A DNA stretch of 64,000 nt from an uncultured Ellagibacter sp. (GTDB lineage: Bacteria; Actinomycetota; Coriobacteriia; Coriobacteriales; Eggerthellaceae), in NCBI RefSeq assembly GCF_934643285.1, contig NZ_CAKUBT010000011.1, forward strand, positions 1-64,000, written 5' to 3'. The position numbers were made by a program, and so were the translations under genes. Positions 1-7,234 of the stretch are shown piece after piece. The notes below the pieces were generated by a model that was given only the letters and a program-made list of their open reading frames with translations, did no database searches and was not told where the DNA came from. Each line of letters begins with the position of its first letter. Within the stretch, counting starts at the first letter, position 1.

Positions 1-337
1 GCTACGATTCGCTTCGCCAAATAGGCTTCAATAAAGACAATCACCCGCTTTGTCATTCGTTTCGAGTAATTCCGAACCCCAATAACCTGTTCTTTTTTGT
101 CCCGGGGACAAAAACGAAACTGCGGGCCTTCGGCAGCCGAAAAGTTATCTGCGCTGTCCCACGTATCGTCCCAAACACCCACGCGAAGTCACGCAGCGGG
201 ATTTGGCGGTAAGACGGCTATAATCGACGACCCAACCGGAATAGGCTGGAATGACGCCACGGCAAACGAGCGTGAAAGAGTGGGAATAGCGGGAATAATT
301 GCCTCCGAACCCCTGGTTCGGAAGCCGTGGCTAAAAC
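1..337. other. Non-coding stretch downstream of the TIGR04076 gene
   Basis: No convincing gene is seen here; the one open frame of 88 codons has no ribosome binding site and no recognisable protein features. The stretch lies downstream of the minus-strand operon. Positions 94-114 hold a perfect 10-base inverted repeat (TTTTTGTCCC, one central base, GGGACAAAAA). It is T-rich on either strand after the arm, so it could act as a bidirectional terminator for the operon even though the loop is very tight. Confidence 0.4.
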
Positions 338-655
338 TCATTCCGCGTCTATCGCCTCTATGAGCATGATGACCGGGCGCAGTCCGTCTACGCAGGCGAA
401 CACTCCTTTGTCATCATCGCGCATCCATGTTCCTTTTGGCTGGAGGAGCTCCCCATGGGAAAGCGATGCGACCATTGCTTCTATGGGTTTCCATGCATAC
501 TCGCACAGGCCATTCGGTTTGTGCTCGCCATCGCTAACAAACACCTGCCCGGCTTTGTGGAAAGGGCAAGGGCCGAAGTTGGGAATCGCGTATTCTTCGG
601 CTAGCCTTTCGTCGACCTCGGATTTCAATATCGTTATTCTCACGTCACGTTTCAT
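338..655 (-). CDS. TIGR04076 family protein
   Basis: A 105-residue protein of unknown function. It matches the TIGR04076 pattern as I recall it: an N-terminal KxxxxxDERLAEEY-like segment, a CPxHxxGQVFVSDG segment, a central CEYAWKPIEAMVASLSHG stretch, and a C-terminal CVDGLRPVIMLIE strand. The start follows the binding site AGGAGAAG about six bases upstream. It lies 47 bases after the third Sir2-like gene and on the same strand, so it is probably the last gene of that operon. Its conserved cysteines suggest a redox or metal role, but that is inference. Confidence 0.75.
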   Translation of the reverse strand: MKRDVRITILKSEVDERLAEEYAIPNFGPCPFHKAGQVFVSDGEHKPNGLCEYAWKPIEAMVASLSHGELLQPKGTWMRDDDKGVFACVDGLRPVIMLIEAIDAE

Positions 656-702
656 GTCATCTTCTCCTGTACGTTTCGACGAATGCGCAAAAGCCTCGCG
701 CG

Positions 703-1551
703 TTACTCGTCGCCTGCTTGCGCCGCCGAGAGCAGCGTGCTCAAATCGGCCTGAATCGCCTCTGCCTTGCCTCCAAGCTGCAGCGGAGCGGAGCCGCCCG
801 AGATATTGACGCTCAACAGGTGCGCATCCGGCAGCTTTGCGGTCATGCTCCAGAACGGGAGAGTGATGATGCCAGGGGTCATCTCACCCACACCAAGCTC
901 CAGCAACAGCACGCGGCCATCGCTGCGCTCACGCACAAAGCGCTCGTATCGTCCGAGGCTCTCGCGCCATGCCGCACCCTGCAGAAACGTGTCGTCGCGC
1001 ACCCACGGCGCAAGCTGCCAGCCGCAGTGCGGGCATCGGGGGACATCCTCGCTGCGGACCTCGAACCCCGCCATGTCCGCGAGCATGCGCTCGACGTAGG
1101 GGCCCGCGTCGAAGAGCTCGTCGCAGCATGGCTGTTTGCATTGAAGGTGCGCGAAGCTTCCCTGGTAGTTGCAGATCCTCTCGGTGGGAAACGTCTTCTC
1201 GACCTGGGTGTCCACATTGGTGCTCAGGATGAAGTAGTCCTTTTGGCAGATGAGGGACCGCAGGTCGAGATAGGGCTGCGAGGCCGACTCGCGCAGCATG
1301 AAATCGATGTATCGCGCGTAGTAGGCCCATTGCTGCTCGAGGCTGGGGTAGAGGTGGTAGAAACCGTCGAAAAGGCTCTTGAAGCCGAAGGCCCGCTGCC
1401 AGTCCCCCATTCCGGCGCGCGCCATGCCCGCACGGCTGTAATGGTTGAACCCGGCGGCGCTCGACATGCCCGAGCCAATGCCGACGATGATGGCGTCGGC
1501 ATCGTCGATAAGACTTCGAAGCCTATTTGCTTCTCTTTCTAGAGACGGCAT
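703..1551 (-). CDS. Sir2-like (sirtuin class M-type) protein, copy A
   Basis: A 282-residue Rossmann-fold NAD-binding protein of the sirtuin superfamily. Visible landmarks are the glycine motif around residues 24-28 (GIGSG), the TNVD nicotinamide-pocket motif at 111-114, and a zinc-ribbon-like set of cysteines (C138, C142/C143, C173, C176). The usual catalytic His-Gly is Gln130-Gly131. As I recall, the class M sirtuins (SirTM), which act as ADP-ribosyltransferases rather than deacetylases, carry the same His-to-Gln change. Start ATG follows GAGGAGG. The gene overlaps the end of copy B by 13 bases, which implies translational coupling. Substrate unknown; no macrodomain or GcvH-like partner is nearby. 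Confidence 0.8.
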   Translation of the reverse strand: MPSLEREANRLRSLIDDADAIIVGIGSGMSSAAGFNHYSRAGMARAGMGDWQRAFGFKSLFDGFYHLYPSLEQQWAYYARYIDFMLRESASQPYLDLRSLICQKDYFILSTNVDTQVEKTFPTERICNYQGSFAHLQCKQPCCDELFDAGPYVERMLADMAGFEVRSEDVPRCPHCGWQLAPWVRDDTFLQGAAWRESLGRYERFVRERSDGRVLLLELGVGEMTPGIITLPFWSMTAKLPDAHLLSVNISGGSAPLQLGGKAEAIQADLSTLLSAAQAGDE

Positions 1552-2237
1552 CGGGCGACCTCCTCGAAAGCCGAGGCCATATCTCCATCAACGAGAATCG
1601 TCTCGCACGAAACATCGGGCGCCATGGCCTGGTTGTAGTTGAACACGATGTAGGTGGAGTGTTCGCTGGCGTTCGCGATTTGGGCAAGCATGCGCTTTAT
1701 GACGCCGTTGCGCAGTCCCACGCCAAGCTCGAGGATGGCAACCCTGCCATTGCGATGAACTCGCACAAGGCGCGCGAGCTCTTCGAGCTGGGCCGCGGCG
1801 AGGGCATCTGGATGAGCGAGACGCCTCTCGTCGATCGACGTGCGTATGCTCCCCTCCGTCTCGAGCACGCGGTTCTCGTTGAACCCCGCGCGCGCAAAGT
1901 GCCCGTCGATATTACATGTGATCACGAAGGTGTCAGCGTGCTCCGTAAGACGCCGCAGCCCGTTCATGAGCGGGCTTGGCTCATATTCGAGATATTCCTT
2001 TTGATGGAACCGCTCGGCCCATCGGCGTCGCACGTTCGCATCCGGGGAGGCGAGCCCCTGCAGTATGCAGCCGACGCCGTCGGCCTGGGCGAGGTCCCCG
2101 TATGTCTCCCGGAAATGGGCGTCGGCGCAGAAGAGGTTGAGCCCCTCCGCCATGTCAAGCCCGTTGCTAGCTCCGATGACGATGAGGTCCGCCTCGGCAA
2201 GCGCCCGGCCTATGCGAACCGTTTTCACCGCTTCCAT
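1539..2237 (-). CDS. Sir2-like protein, divergent copy B without zinc ligands
   Basis: A 232-residue paralogue of its two neighbours but shorter and divergent. It keeps a glycine loop (GASN, residues 22-25) and a TCNID motif (107-111). The catalytic position reads Glu128-Gly129, and the whole cysteine zinc module is missing: the sequence runs straight from there to the C-terminal ILELGVGLRNG strand shared with copies A and C. It starts three bases after copy C ends, behind a strong GGGGAGG site, and overlaps copy A. It may be a non-catalytic partner or regulatory subunit of the other two; that is inference. Confidence 0.7.
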   Translation of the reverse strand: MEAVKTVRIGRALAEADLIVIGASNGLDMAEGLNLFCADAHFRETYGDLAQADGVGCILQGLASPDANVRRRWAERFHQKEYLEYEPSPLMNGLRRLTEHADTFVITCNIDGHFARAGFNENRVLETEGSIRTSIDERRLAHPDALAAAQLEELARLVRVHRNGRVAILELGVGLRNGVIKRMLAQIANASEHSTYIVFNYNQAMAPDVSCETILVDGDMASAFEEVARCRL

Positions 2238-2240
2238 GCG

Positions 2241-3206
2241 CTACCTCCCCAGCGTCTTGCGCACATCGACAAGCACGTCGGCTATGTCGGCGCGGATCGC
2301 CATGCCCCGGCCTTCGATTGCGCGGGGCAGAAAGCGCGTCTTGTTGTTCACGGCGATGTAGCTCGCCTGCGGCAGCTGCGCCGTGAGGGCCCAGAACGGC
2401 TCCTGGATAAACGCGGGCGTGATGCGACCCACGCCCAGTTCAAGGAAAAGAATCTTCTGCTGCGCGTGCACGTCGAGCCAGTCGGAGACCTTGCAGTACT
2501 GCTCCTCGTAGAGCTCGCCCTGCAGGAAGTTGCCGTAGCCGCGAACCCAAGGGAACGCCTCCGCCCCGCAGTGCGGGCAGCGCGGCACGAGCTCTGTTGG
2601 AACTACTAGGCCATCCCCCATGGCCTCCACCATGCGGGAGACCGGTTCGATCGCGTCCCACACCTCGTCAGTGCAGCAACGGGAGCACTGGAAGAAGCGG
2701 TGGTCGCCTTGGATCTCGGCCACCTTCTCCCAGGGGTAGATTTTCATGAACTGCGTGTCCTGGTTGGTGGTGAGCACGAAGAAGTCCTTCTCGGCAAGGA
2801 TGGCGTCAAGGTCCTTGTAGGGCTCGCGCAGCGGGGCGTTGAGCGTGGTGTCGAGGAAGGTGGCAAGGTAGCCCCAGCGCGCCTCGGCGGTGGGCCAACG
2901 GTAGAACGACCCCTCGAAAGCTCCCCTGAAACCGTAACGCTCGGCGAATTTGCCGAAATGCTTGCGGTAGGTCGCGTTGTCCTCATAGTAGAAGTCGCCG
3001 CCGCCCGCCGCGGAGAGCCCGGAGGCCCCGCCTACAAGCACGCAGTCGGCTTCCTCGATCATGCGGGTAAACGTTTCTATTTGCTGCCCGTAGGGGACGG
3101 GGTTGCAATCGCTCAGGTCGTAGGGTGTGCCGCCGTTTCGATAGGCTGCCTGATGGGAAAATGATCGGTGTGTGAGCTCGATAACGAGCTGCTCGTACGA
3201 AGTCAC
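2241..3206 (-). CDS. Sir2-like (sirtuin class M-type) protein, copy C
   Basis: A 321-residue sirtuin-like protein with an N-terminal extension of about 45 residues. Landmarks: glycine loop GASG at 60-63, TTNQD at 146-150, Gln166-Gly167 where classical sirtuins have His-Gly, and zinc cysteines C174, C177/C178, C210, C213. The Gln fits SirTM-type enzymes as I recall them. It starts at a GTG behind GAGGG and is the first gene of a four-gene minus-strand operon, divergent from a TetR gene that probably controls it. Likely activity is NAD-dependent protein modification or ADP-ribosylation; the target is not visible. Confidence 0.8.
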   Translation of the reverse strand: MTSYEQLVIELTHRSFSHQAAYRNGGTPYDLSDCNPVPYGQQIETFTRMIEEADCVLVGGASGLSAAGGGDFYYEDNATYRKHFGKFAERYGFRGAFEGSFYRWPTAEARWGYLATFLDTTLNAPLREPYKDLDAILAEKDFFVLTTNQDTQFMKIYPWEKVAEIQGDHRFFQCSRCCTDEVWDAIEPVSRMVEAMGDGLVVPTELVPRCPHCGAEAFPWVRGYGNFLQGELYEEQYCKVSDWLDVHAQQKILFLELGVGRITPAFIQEPFWALTAQLPQASYIAVNNKTRFLPRAIEGRGMAIRADIADVLVDVRKTLGR

Positions 3207-3349
3207 TCGATACCCTCTTTCAGCTATAATAAACAGGTGTCGATAATCAGTATCTATGTTGATTTGCGCGAGAGCAATGAACAGCTGCGAAGCGCTGTCG
3301 ATAAACGAGCGCTTGTCGAATATTGTTAGGCAGATCGAACGGAGGAGCC

Positions 3350-3910
3350 ATGGAAGCAGGGAGGATCGACCGTCGCCGGCGCTATACGCTCTCGGTCATA
3401 CGGGAGGCGTTCTTCGCGCTGCTGGCCGAGGTCGGCTTCGCAAAGATGACAGTGGCGGATATCTGCCGTCGCGCGGATATCAACCGGGGCACGTTCTATC
3501 TGCATTACGAGGACAAGTTCGCACTGCTCGACACACTTATCGACGAGGCCCTGGCGGCGGCACCCCCGCTCGAGGGAGTGGAGACGGGAGCCCTCTGTCA
3601 GCGCCCGCCGGCAAATGAAGACTATTACCTGCTCTACTCGGATGACGATGCGTACGCCCGCGTGGCACAGCGCGTCATCGAGCGCGGGGCTGAGCAGATG
3701 GTTCCCTCGATCATGGAGAAGACCGGGCTTTCGCGCGAGGAAGCCCATCTGCTCTTCGTCCATAACGTCCAGGGAAATCTTGCGGTTAACCGCCTGCTCG
3801 GTTGGAGGCGAGGGCCCAAGTTCGCCCATGCACAGGAGCTGCTCAGTGCCTATTCCGAAGGAGGCTTGCGAGCGGTATCGACTCGTCATGGTTCCTGCAG
3901 TTCATCTTGA
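3350..3910 (+). CDS. TetR/AcrR family regulator
   Basis: A 186-residue repressor. Residues roughly 10-60 form the TetR DNA-binding domain (VADICRRADINRGTFYLHYEDK is the recognition helix-turn-helix and the following helix). The C-terminal ligand domain is not recognisable. I chose the ATG at 3350 because GGAGGAG sits just upstream; an upstream TTG in frame at 3323 has no site. The gene diverges from the Sir2-like operon across about 140 bases that contain TATAAT on the plus strand at 3225-3230 and an imperfect GATAATCAGTATC dyad near 3244. It probably represses the operon and itself. Confidence 0.85.
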   Translation: MEAGRIDRRRRYTLSVIREAFFALLAEVGFAKMTVADICRRADINRGTFYLHYEDKFALLDTLIDEALAAAPPLEGVETGALCQRPPANEDYYLLYSDDDAYARVAQRVIERGAEQMVPSIMEKTGLSREEAHLLFVHNVQGNLAVNRLLGWRRGPKFAHAQELLSAYSEGGLRAVSTRHGSCSSS

Positions 3911-4021
3911 CCGCGGACCCGTTCCAAGAAGCCGACGACACGCAAACCGGATGTAACTGGAATGGCAAGACAGAAAACCGGTGCCACTGAGCGGAAATAG
4001 GCCGATATCTAGCGTTTCCGA

Positions 4022-4055
4022 GCCTCTGACCTGTACCAACAGGTCAGAGGCTTTT
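4022..4055 (+). terminator. Intrinsic terminator of the TetR gene
   Basis: A perfect 13-base-pair stem (GCCTCTGACCTGT with its complement at 4039-4051), a four-base loop and TTTT directly after it. It lies 111 bases after the TetR stop. Confidence 0.85.
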
Positions 4056-4060
4056 CGTTT

Positions 4061-4087
4061 GTGAACAGGGGACGTAGCCCTGTTCAC
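4061..4087. repeat. Inverted repeat with the GTGAACAGGG motif
   Basis: GTGAACAGGG at 4061-4070 and its exact complement CCCTGTTCAC at 4078-4087 form a 10-base-pair dyad with a seven-base centre. The half-site followed by GACG recurs elsewhere in the window (44451-44461, 44512-44522, 61264-61279), so it belongs to a dispersed intergenic motif family and not only to this terminator region. Confidence 0.6.
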
Positions 4088-4110
4088 GTTAGGGTCTGTG
4101 CCGGCACCGA

Positions 4111-4692
4111 TCAATGCCCGCGATGCTTCTGCTTGCGCTTCAGCGTTCGCTGCTCGAAGCGCACCTCCGCCTCTTCCGCGTGGCGCTGACTTCTTGCTTG
4201 AGCTTCGGCCTGCGGGCGTGCCGTCTGAGCTCAGGTCGTCGGACATGCCCGCGACCCCGTTGCCCATCGCTTCGCCTGCGACGAGATAAATCGAGCTGCG
4301 ATGGGCCGGATCGAGATAGAGACATGTGATTCTGAATCAGCCAGGGTATCGCTAACCCAGCCCTCCATGTCCGCCCCGTTGTAGACGAAGACATCGGCAC
4401 CTTCGATGGCCTTGACGTCGCTCGGCGACGGCTCCCGTTCATACGGTTCGGTTCCCGCCGGGCAGAGGTTCGTGACTTCAACGTGTCCTCCTCCGATTTT
4501 CTGGGCAAAGTCGGCCATCGGGTAGAAGCTTGCCACCACCTGGACCTTCTGGGATTCGTTTGAGGATTGGCTATCATTCGCAGCCGTATTCGAGTTGTTC
4601 GAGGTGCCGGAGCATGCGGAAAGCCCCACGACGCACAGCACGGCCACCACAGCCGCGAAAGCTGCGTACATCATCTTATTCAGTTTCACCAT
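4111..4692 (-). pseudogene. Truncated zinc ABC transporter substrate-binding lipoprotein (ZnuA/AdcA-like)
   Basis: Only the N-terminal third of a zinc-binding lipoprotein is left. The frame opens with a lipoprotein signal (LSAC lipobox near residue 27). It then reads VVASFYPMADFAQKIGG and PAGTEPYEREPSPSDVKAIEGADVFVYNG, which is the usual start of the cluster A-I fold. The first metal-ligand His of the normal EPHDWEPS motif is Tyr here. After about residue 125 homology stops and the frame closes at 4231; an adjacent open stretch to 4111 in the same frame ends in a basic tail (TLKRKQKHRGH) of unknown origin. The Zn-binding His-rich loop and C-terminal domain are absent. Start ATG follows AGGAG. 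It sits behind a Fur-type gene, the usual place for a zinc-uptake gene. Confidence 0.75.
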
Positions 4693-4760
4693 TGGTATAT
4701 ATCTCCTGCTAGGAATGCCTTTTTGCGGGCATGACTTGCATATATCGAGGAAGATGCACC

Positions 4761-5045
4761 CTAGCAGTCGAGCCTCACCTTAAGTCCGACCAATGTATTG
4801 GACGCCGCACGAGAGGGTCGCGCGGCGATCAGCAGCACGAATACAGCAAAAAGAGCAGCTTCGGACGCCGCAGCAGAAACGTCAGCGGCGGTTTGGATGA
4901 TAGAAGAAGCAATGGCGAGTACCTGGCAAACCTGGCACTCATCGCCCTGGCAGTCATGCTGGGCTTCGGCAACGATGAACAGCGCAGGCGCGAGCAAGAC
5001 GAAGGTCAAAACCAGCGCGGCAATACGTGTGCGCACGCTATTCAT
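4761..5045 (-). CDS. Small membrane protein with a Cys/His-rich exposed motif
   Basis: A 94-residue protein. Residues about 8-25 form a hydrophobic signal or transmembrane helix, followed by a short HDCQGDECQVCQ segment (one His and three Cys), then a second hydrophobic stretch near residues 59-72. The ATG at 5045 overlaps the last eight bases of the Fur-type gene; an upstream ATG inside that gene gives an arginine-rich extension and is unlikely. The spacing of Cys and His suggests metal binding at the outer face of the membrane. Position between a Fur-family regulator and a zinc-binding lipoprotein supports a role in metal sensing or uptake, which is inference. Confidence 0.65.
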   Translation of the reverse strand: MNSVRTRIAALVLTFVLLAPALFIVAEAQHDCQGDECQVCQVLAIASSIIQTAADVSAAASEAALFAVFVLLIAARPSRAASNTLVGLKVRLDC

Positions 5046-5478
5046 CGAGGCCCTCCCCGCGGCTCGCAGCGCGTTCCTTCGCACACGCTTCGCACGTGCC
5101 GAACAGGACAGTGCTGGACATATCGATCCGAAAGCCATGATTGGCCAGCATATGGGCGCACAGGAAGTCTATTTCTTCGCAGTTAAGATGGATGAGCTTA
5201 CCGCACGAAAGACACTTCATGTGATAGCAACGCTCGGGCACGCACGCGCTTTTATCGAGCAGCTCGAAACAGGCGCCCTTCTCGCCGATTGGCTGCGATT
5301 TCACGACAGCACCTTCAAGAACGAGCTTCTCCAGCTGGCGATACACCGTGGCAGACGAAACCTTGCGGCCGCCCTCGGCAAGCGCGGCATGCACAGCCGA
5401 GGCGGTCATGTGACTGCCCGCCTCGGACAGACAATCGATGATAGCCTGCCGCTGTGCCGTGTTGTATTGTTCGCGCAT
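5038..5478 (-). CDS. Fur family metal-dependent repressor (Zur-like)
   Basis: A 146-residue Fur-family regulator. Residues 8-70 form the winged helix (RQAIIDCLSEAG, then SSATVYRQLEKL as recognition helix). The dimerisation domain carries CYHMKCLSCGKLIHL and a second CEAC pair, the CXXC/CXXC structural zinc site of the family. Metal selectivity cannot be read off the sequence, but the downstream zinc-type lipoprotein remnant favours Zur. A good promoter and a 15-base operator-like palindrome lie just upstream, consistent with autoregulation. First gene of a three-gene minus-strand unit. Confidence 0.85.
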   Translation of the reverse strand: MREQYNTAQRQAIIDCLSEAGSHMTASAVHAALAEGGRKVSSATVYRQLEKLVLEGAVVKSQPIGEKGACFELLDKSACVPERCYHMKCLSCGKLIHLNCEEIDFLCAHMLANHGFRIDMSSTVLFGTCEACAKERAASRGEGLDE

Positions 5479-5499
5479 ACCTTCCGCCTGCCTTCAATT

Positions 5500-5514
5500 T
5501 GAGAACCGTTCGCA
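5500..5514. promoter_or_regulatory. Operator-like palindrome before the Fur-type gene
   Basis: TGAGAACCGTTCGCA is a near-perfect dyad centred on one base (TGnGAAC, centre, GTTCnCA). It abuts the -10 hexamer of the promoter on its transcribed side, where a bound repressor would block polymerase. It is a candidate Fur/Zur box; it does not closely match the classical boxes I recall. Confidence 0.45.
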
Positions 5515-5541
5515 TATTAGAGTGAGGCCTGTGGTTGTCAA
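5514..5541 (-). promoter_or_regulatory. Promoter of the Fur-type operon
   Basis: On the minus strand TTGACA (5541-5536) is followed after 16 bases by TAATAT (5519-5514). The start codon at 5478 is about 30 bases from the predicted transcript start. Confidence 0.6.
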
Positions 5542-5623
5542 GAACGTTTCGCAAATAGCGGAGAGTTATTTCATGACGACTCGTCCGACGCCTGGCGCAA
5601 AAAGATCTAGCGCTGCTCGCCTA

Positions 5624-6010
5624 TCATTCAACCCCTTTTGCGGAAGCCGTTGGAACATGGAACCCAATCAGCCAGAACAAGAACACCGCCACGCAACCTA
5701 AAATGACCCATACCGAAGGACGGGCAACCGCAAATGCGCTTATCGCCATAACGACATAGGAAACGCCCAATATCGAGGCTTTCTTGCAAAGAGGGATACC
5801 TTCGCCGGAATTGATAGGCTCGACATATGCTTTATACACTTTCGTTTTGATCAGCCAGTTATTCAATCGTTGCGAACTGCGCGAAAACAGAAAGGCCGCA
5901 GCAAGGAGAAACGGAGTCGTGGGCAATACGGGCATGAATGCACCAGCGATGCCCAAGGCAACGCACAGACAACCAACAGATACGAATACAACTTTCTTGA
6001 TAGGATTCAT
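5624..6010 (-). CDS. DUF454 (YbaN-like) inner membrane protein
   Basis: A 128-residue membrane protein. The GIAGAFMPVLPTTPFLLAAAFLFSRSS-type block near residues 20-45 is the DUF454 hallmark, followed by NWLIKTKVYKAYVEP and two more hydrophobic helices near 80-115. The internal ATG at 6010 was chosen because AAGGAG lies six bases upstream; the ATG ten codons earlier has no site. It follows the radical SAM gene by about 95 bases on the same strand. In some bacteria DUF454 genes sit near heme genes, which fits the neighbour, but the molecular role is unknown. Confidence 0.85.
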   Translation of the reverse strand: MNPIKKVVFVSVGCLCVALGIAGAFMPVLPTTPFLLAAAFLFSRSSQRLNNWLIKTKVYKAYVEPINSGEGIPLCKKASILGVSYVVMAISAFAVARPSVWVILGCVAVFLFWLIGFHVPTASAKGVE

Positions 6011-6104
6011 GAGTGCTCCTTTGCGCTCTTCATTAGCCACTTGCTAGATATCACTTTTGCGATAAAGCGCCCGGACGGCGCTGTCTGGAATAAAACGAGT
6101 AGTC

Positions 6105-7208
6105 CTATCGAGCCCGTCCGCCCCACGCGCAATAATCGTCCTGCTCCAGGACGTCTCCGTCGTGATAGAAAGCGGCCCGGGCACGGCATCCACCGCAAAC
6201 GGACTCGTATTCGCAAACGCCGCACGAGCCCTTATACGCCTGAGTGCGTAACTTTTGGAAAAGAGGACTGGTACGCCAAATCTCATCAAAAGGCTGCGAG
6301 CGAACATCGCCTGCCACCTCTTGCATGTAGGCGCAAGGACGCACAATGCCCTCGCTCCCCACCACGCAATATGTAAGACCCGCCAAGCAGCCCCGGCTGT
6401 AGCGCGTTTCGATACCGATCTGGTCGGCGATGCGCATGAACTGCGGGGCACACGTCGGCTTCACTTCTATGCCTACCTCGCGACCCGTGCGCAAGATATC
6501 GGCGAGCAGTTTCTCATTTTGCTCGATACCGATAATCTCATCTGCGATATCCGCGCCGCGACCAACCGGCACGAGAAAAAATATCGAATGATTCATCGCG
6601 CCGAGCTCTTTTGCGAACCGGGTTATGCCGCAAATCTCTTCACGGTTCCAATCGGTGACGGTCGTGTGAATCTGAAACGGAAGCCCCGCTTCTCTGCATG
6701 CCTCAATGCCAGAAAGCGCAGCCCCGTAAGCGCCTTGCACCCCGCGAAAACTATCGTGCTCTTCCCGATTGACGCTATCGATGCTGATCCCCATGGCGCA
6801 GGCGCCCGCGCTTTTCAGGCGCCGCGCGACCTTTTGCGTGATCAGCGTCCCGTTGGTCCCGAACACCGGGCGCAACCCGCATGACGCCGCATGCTCCACC
6901 AATTCGAAGATATCACCGCGCAAAAGCGGTTCGCCGCCGCTGAAAATCATGACCTTGAAACCAGCTTGAGCAATCTGAGAGATCATGACTTTCGCTTCAC
7001 GGGTAGAAAGTTCGCGCTCATTGCGCTCATCGGCGTTTTGATAGCAGTGAGCGCACTTCAAATTGCAGCAATTTGTGGTCATCCACGATACGATCACCAG
7101 CTGCTCCTCTCTCGCTTCCTTATCGCGAAAAAGGACGATATCGAACGACGCAACGTCGTCGTCAACACTAAGCGACGAGGAAAGGGCAAACGGTCGCAGA
7201 AGAGCCAC
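6105..7208 (-). CDS. Radical SAM/SPASM protein of the AhbD/NirJ2 heme-biosynthesis type
   Basis: A 367-residue radical SAM enzyme. The core motif CNLKCAHC binds the [4Fe-4S]/SAM cluster at C48, C52 and C55, and FSGGEPL lies about 45 residues later. The segment HSIFFLVPVGRG followed by CAPQFMRIA, and the C-terminal SPASM cysteines (GSCGVCEYESVCGGCRARA, then a final C), match the AhbD/NirJ2 group. These act on Fe-coproporphyrin III in the alternative (siroheme) heme pathway or on d1-heme precursors. No other heme gene is in the window. It follows a MerR gene by 26 bases and is probably controlled by it. Subgroup assignment (AhbD, NirJ2 or AhbC-like) is uncertain. Confidence 0.75.
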   Translation of the reverse strand: MALLRPFALSSSLSVDDDVASFDIVLFRDKEAREEQLVIVSWMTTNCCNLKCAHCYQNADERNERELSTREAKVMISQIAQAGFKVMIFSGGEPLLRGDIFELVEHAASCGLRPVFGTNGTLITQKVARRLKSAGACAMGISIDSVNREEHDSFRGVQGAYGAALSGIEACREAGLPFQIHTTVTDWNREEICGITRFAKELGAMNHSIFFLVPVGRGADIADEIIGIEQNEKLLADILRTGREVGIEVKPTCAPQFMRIADQIGIETRYSRGCLAGLTYCVVGSEGIVRPCAYMQEVAGDVRSQPFDEIWRTSPLFQKLRTQAYKGSCGVCEYESVCGGCRARAAFYHDGDVLEQDDYCAWGGRAR

Positions 7209-7234
7209 TTGCCGCGCATCGCCAACCGAATCGG

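Noticed and set aside
97..363. An 88-residue plus-strand frame at the left edge
   Set aside because: No binding site, random-looking peptide, and it overlaps the end of the TIGR04076 gene on the other strand.
3902..4267. A minus-strand 121-residue frame continuing the zinc-lipoprotein remnant after a frame change
   Set aside because: A short IYLVAGEAMGNG stretch looks like possible continuation, but the rest is Ser/Arg-rich without any solute-binding features and runs into the TetR terminator.
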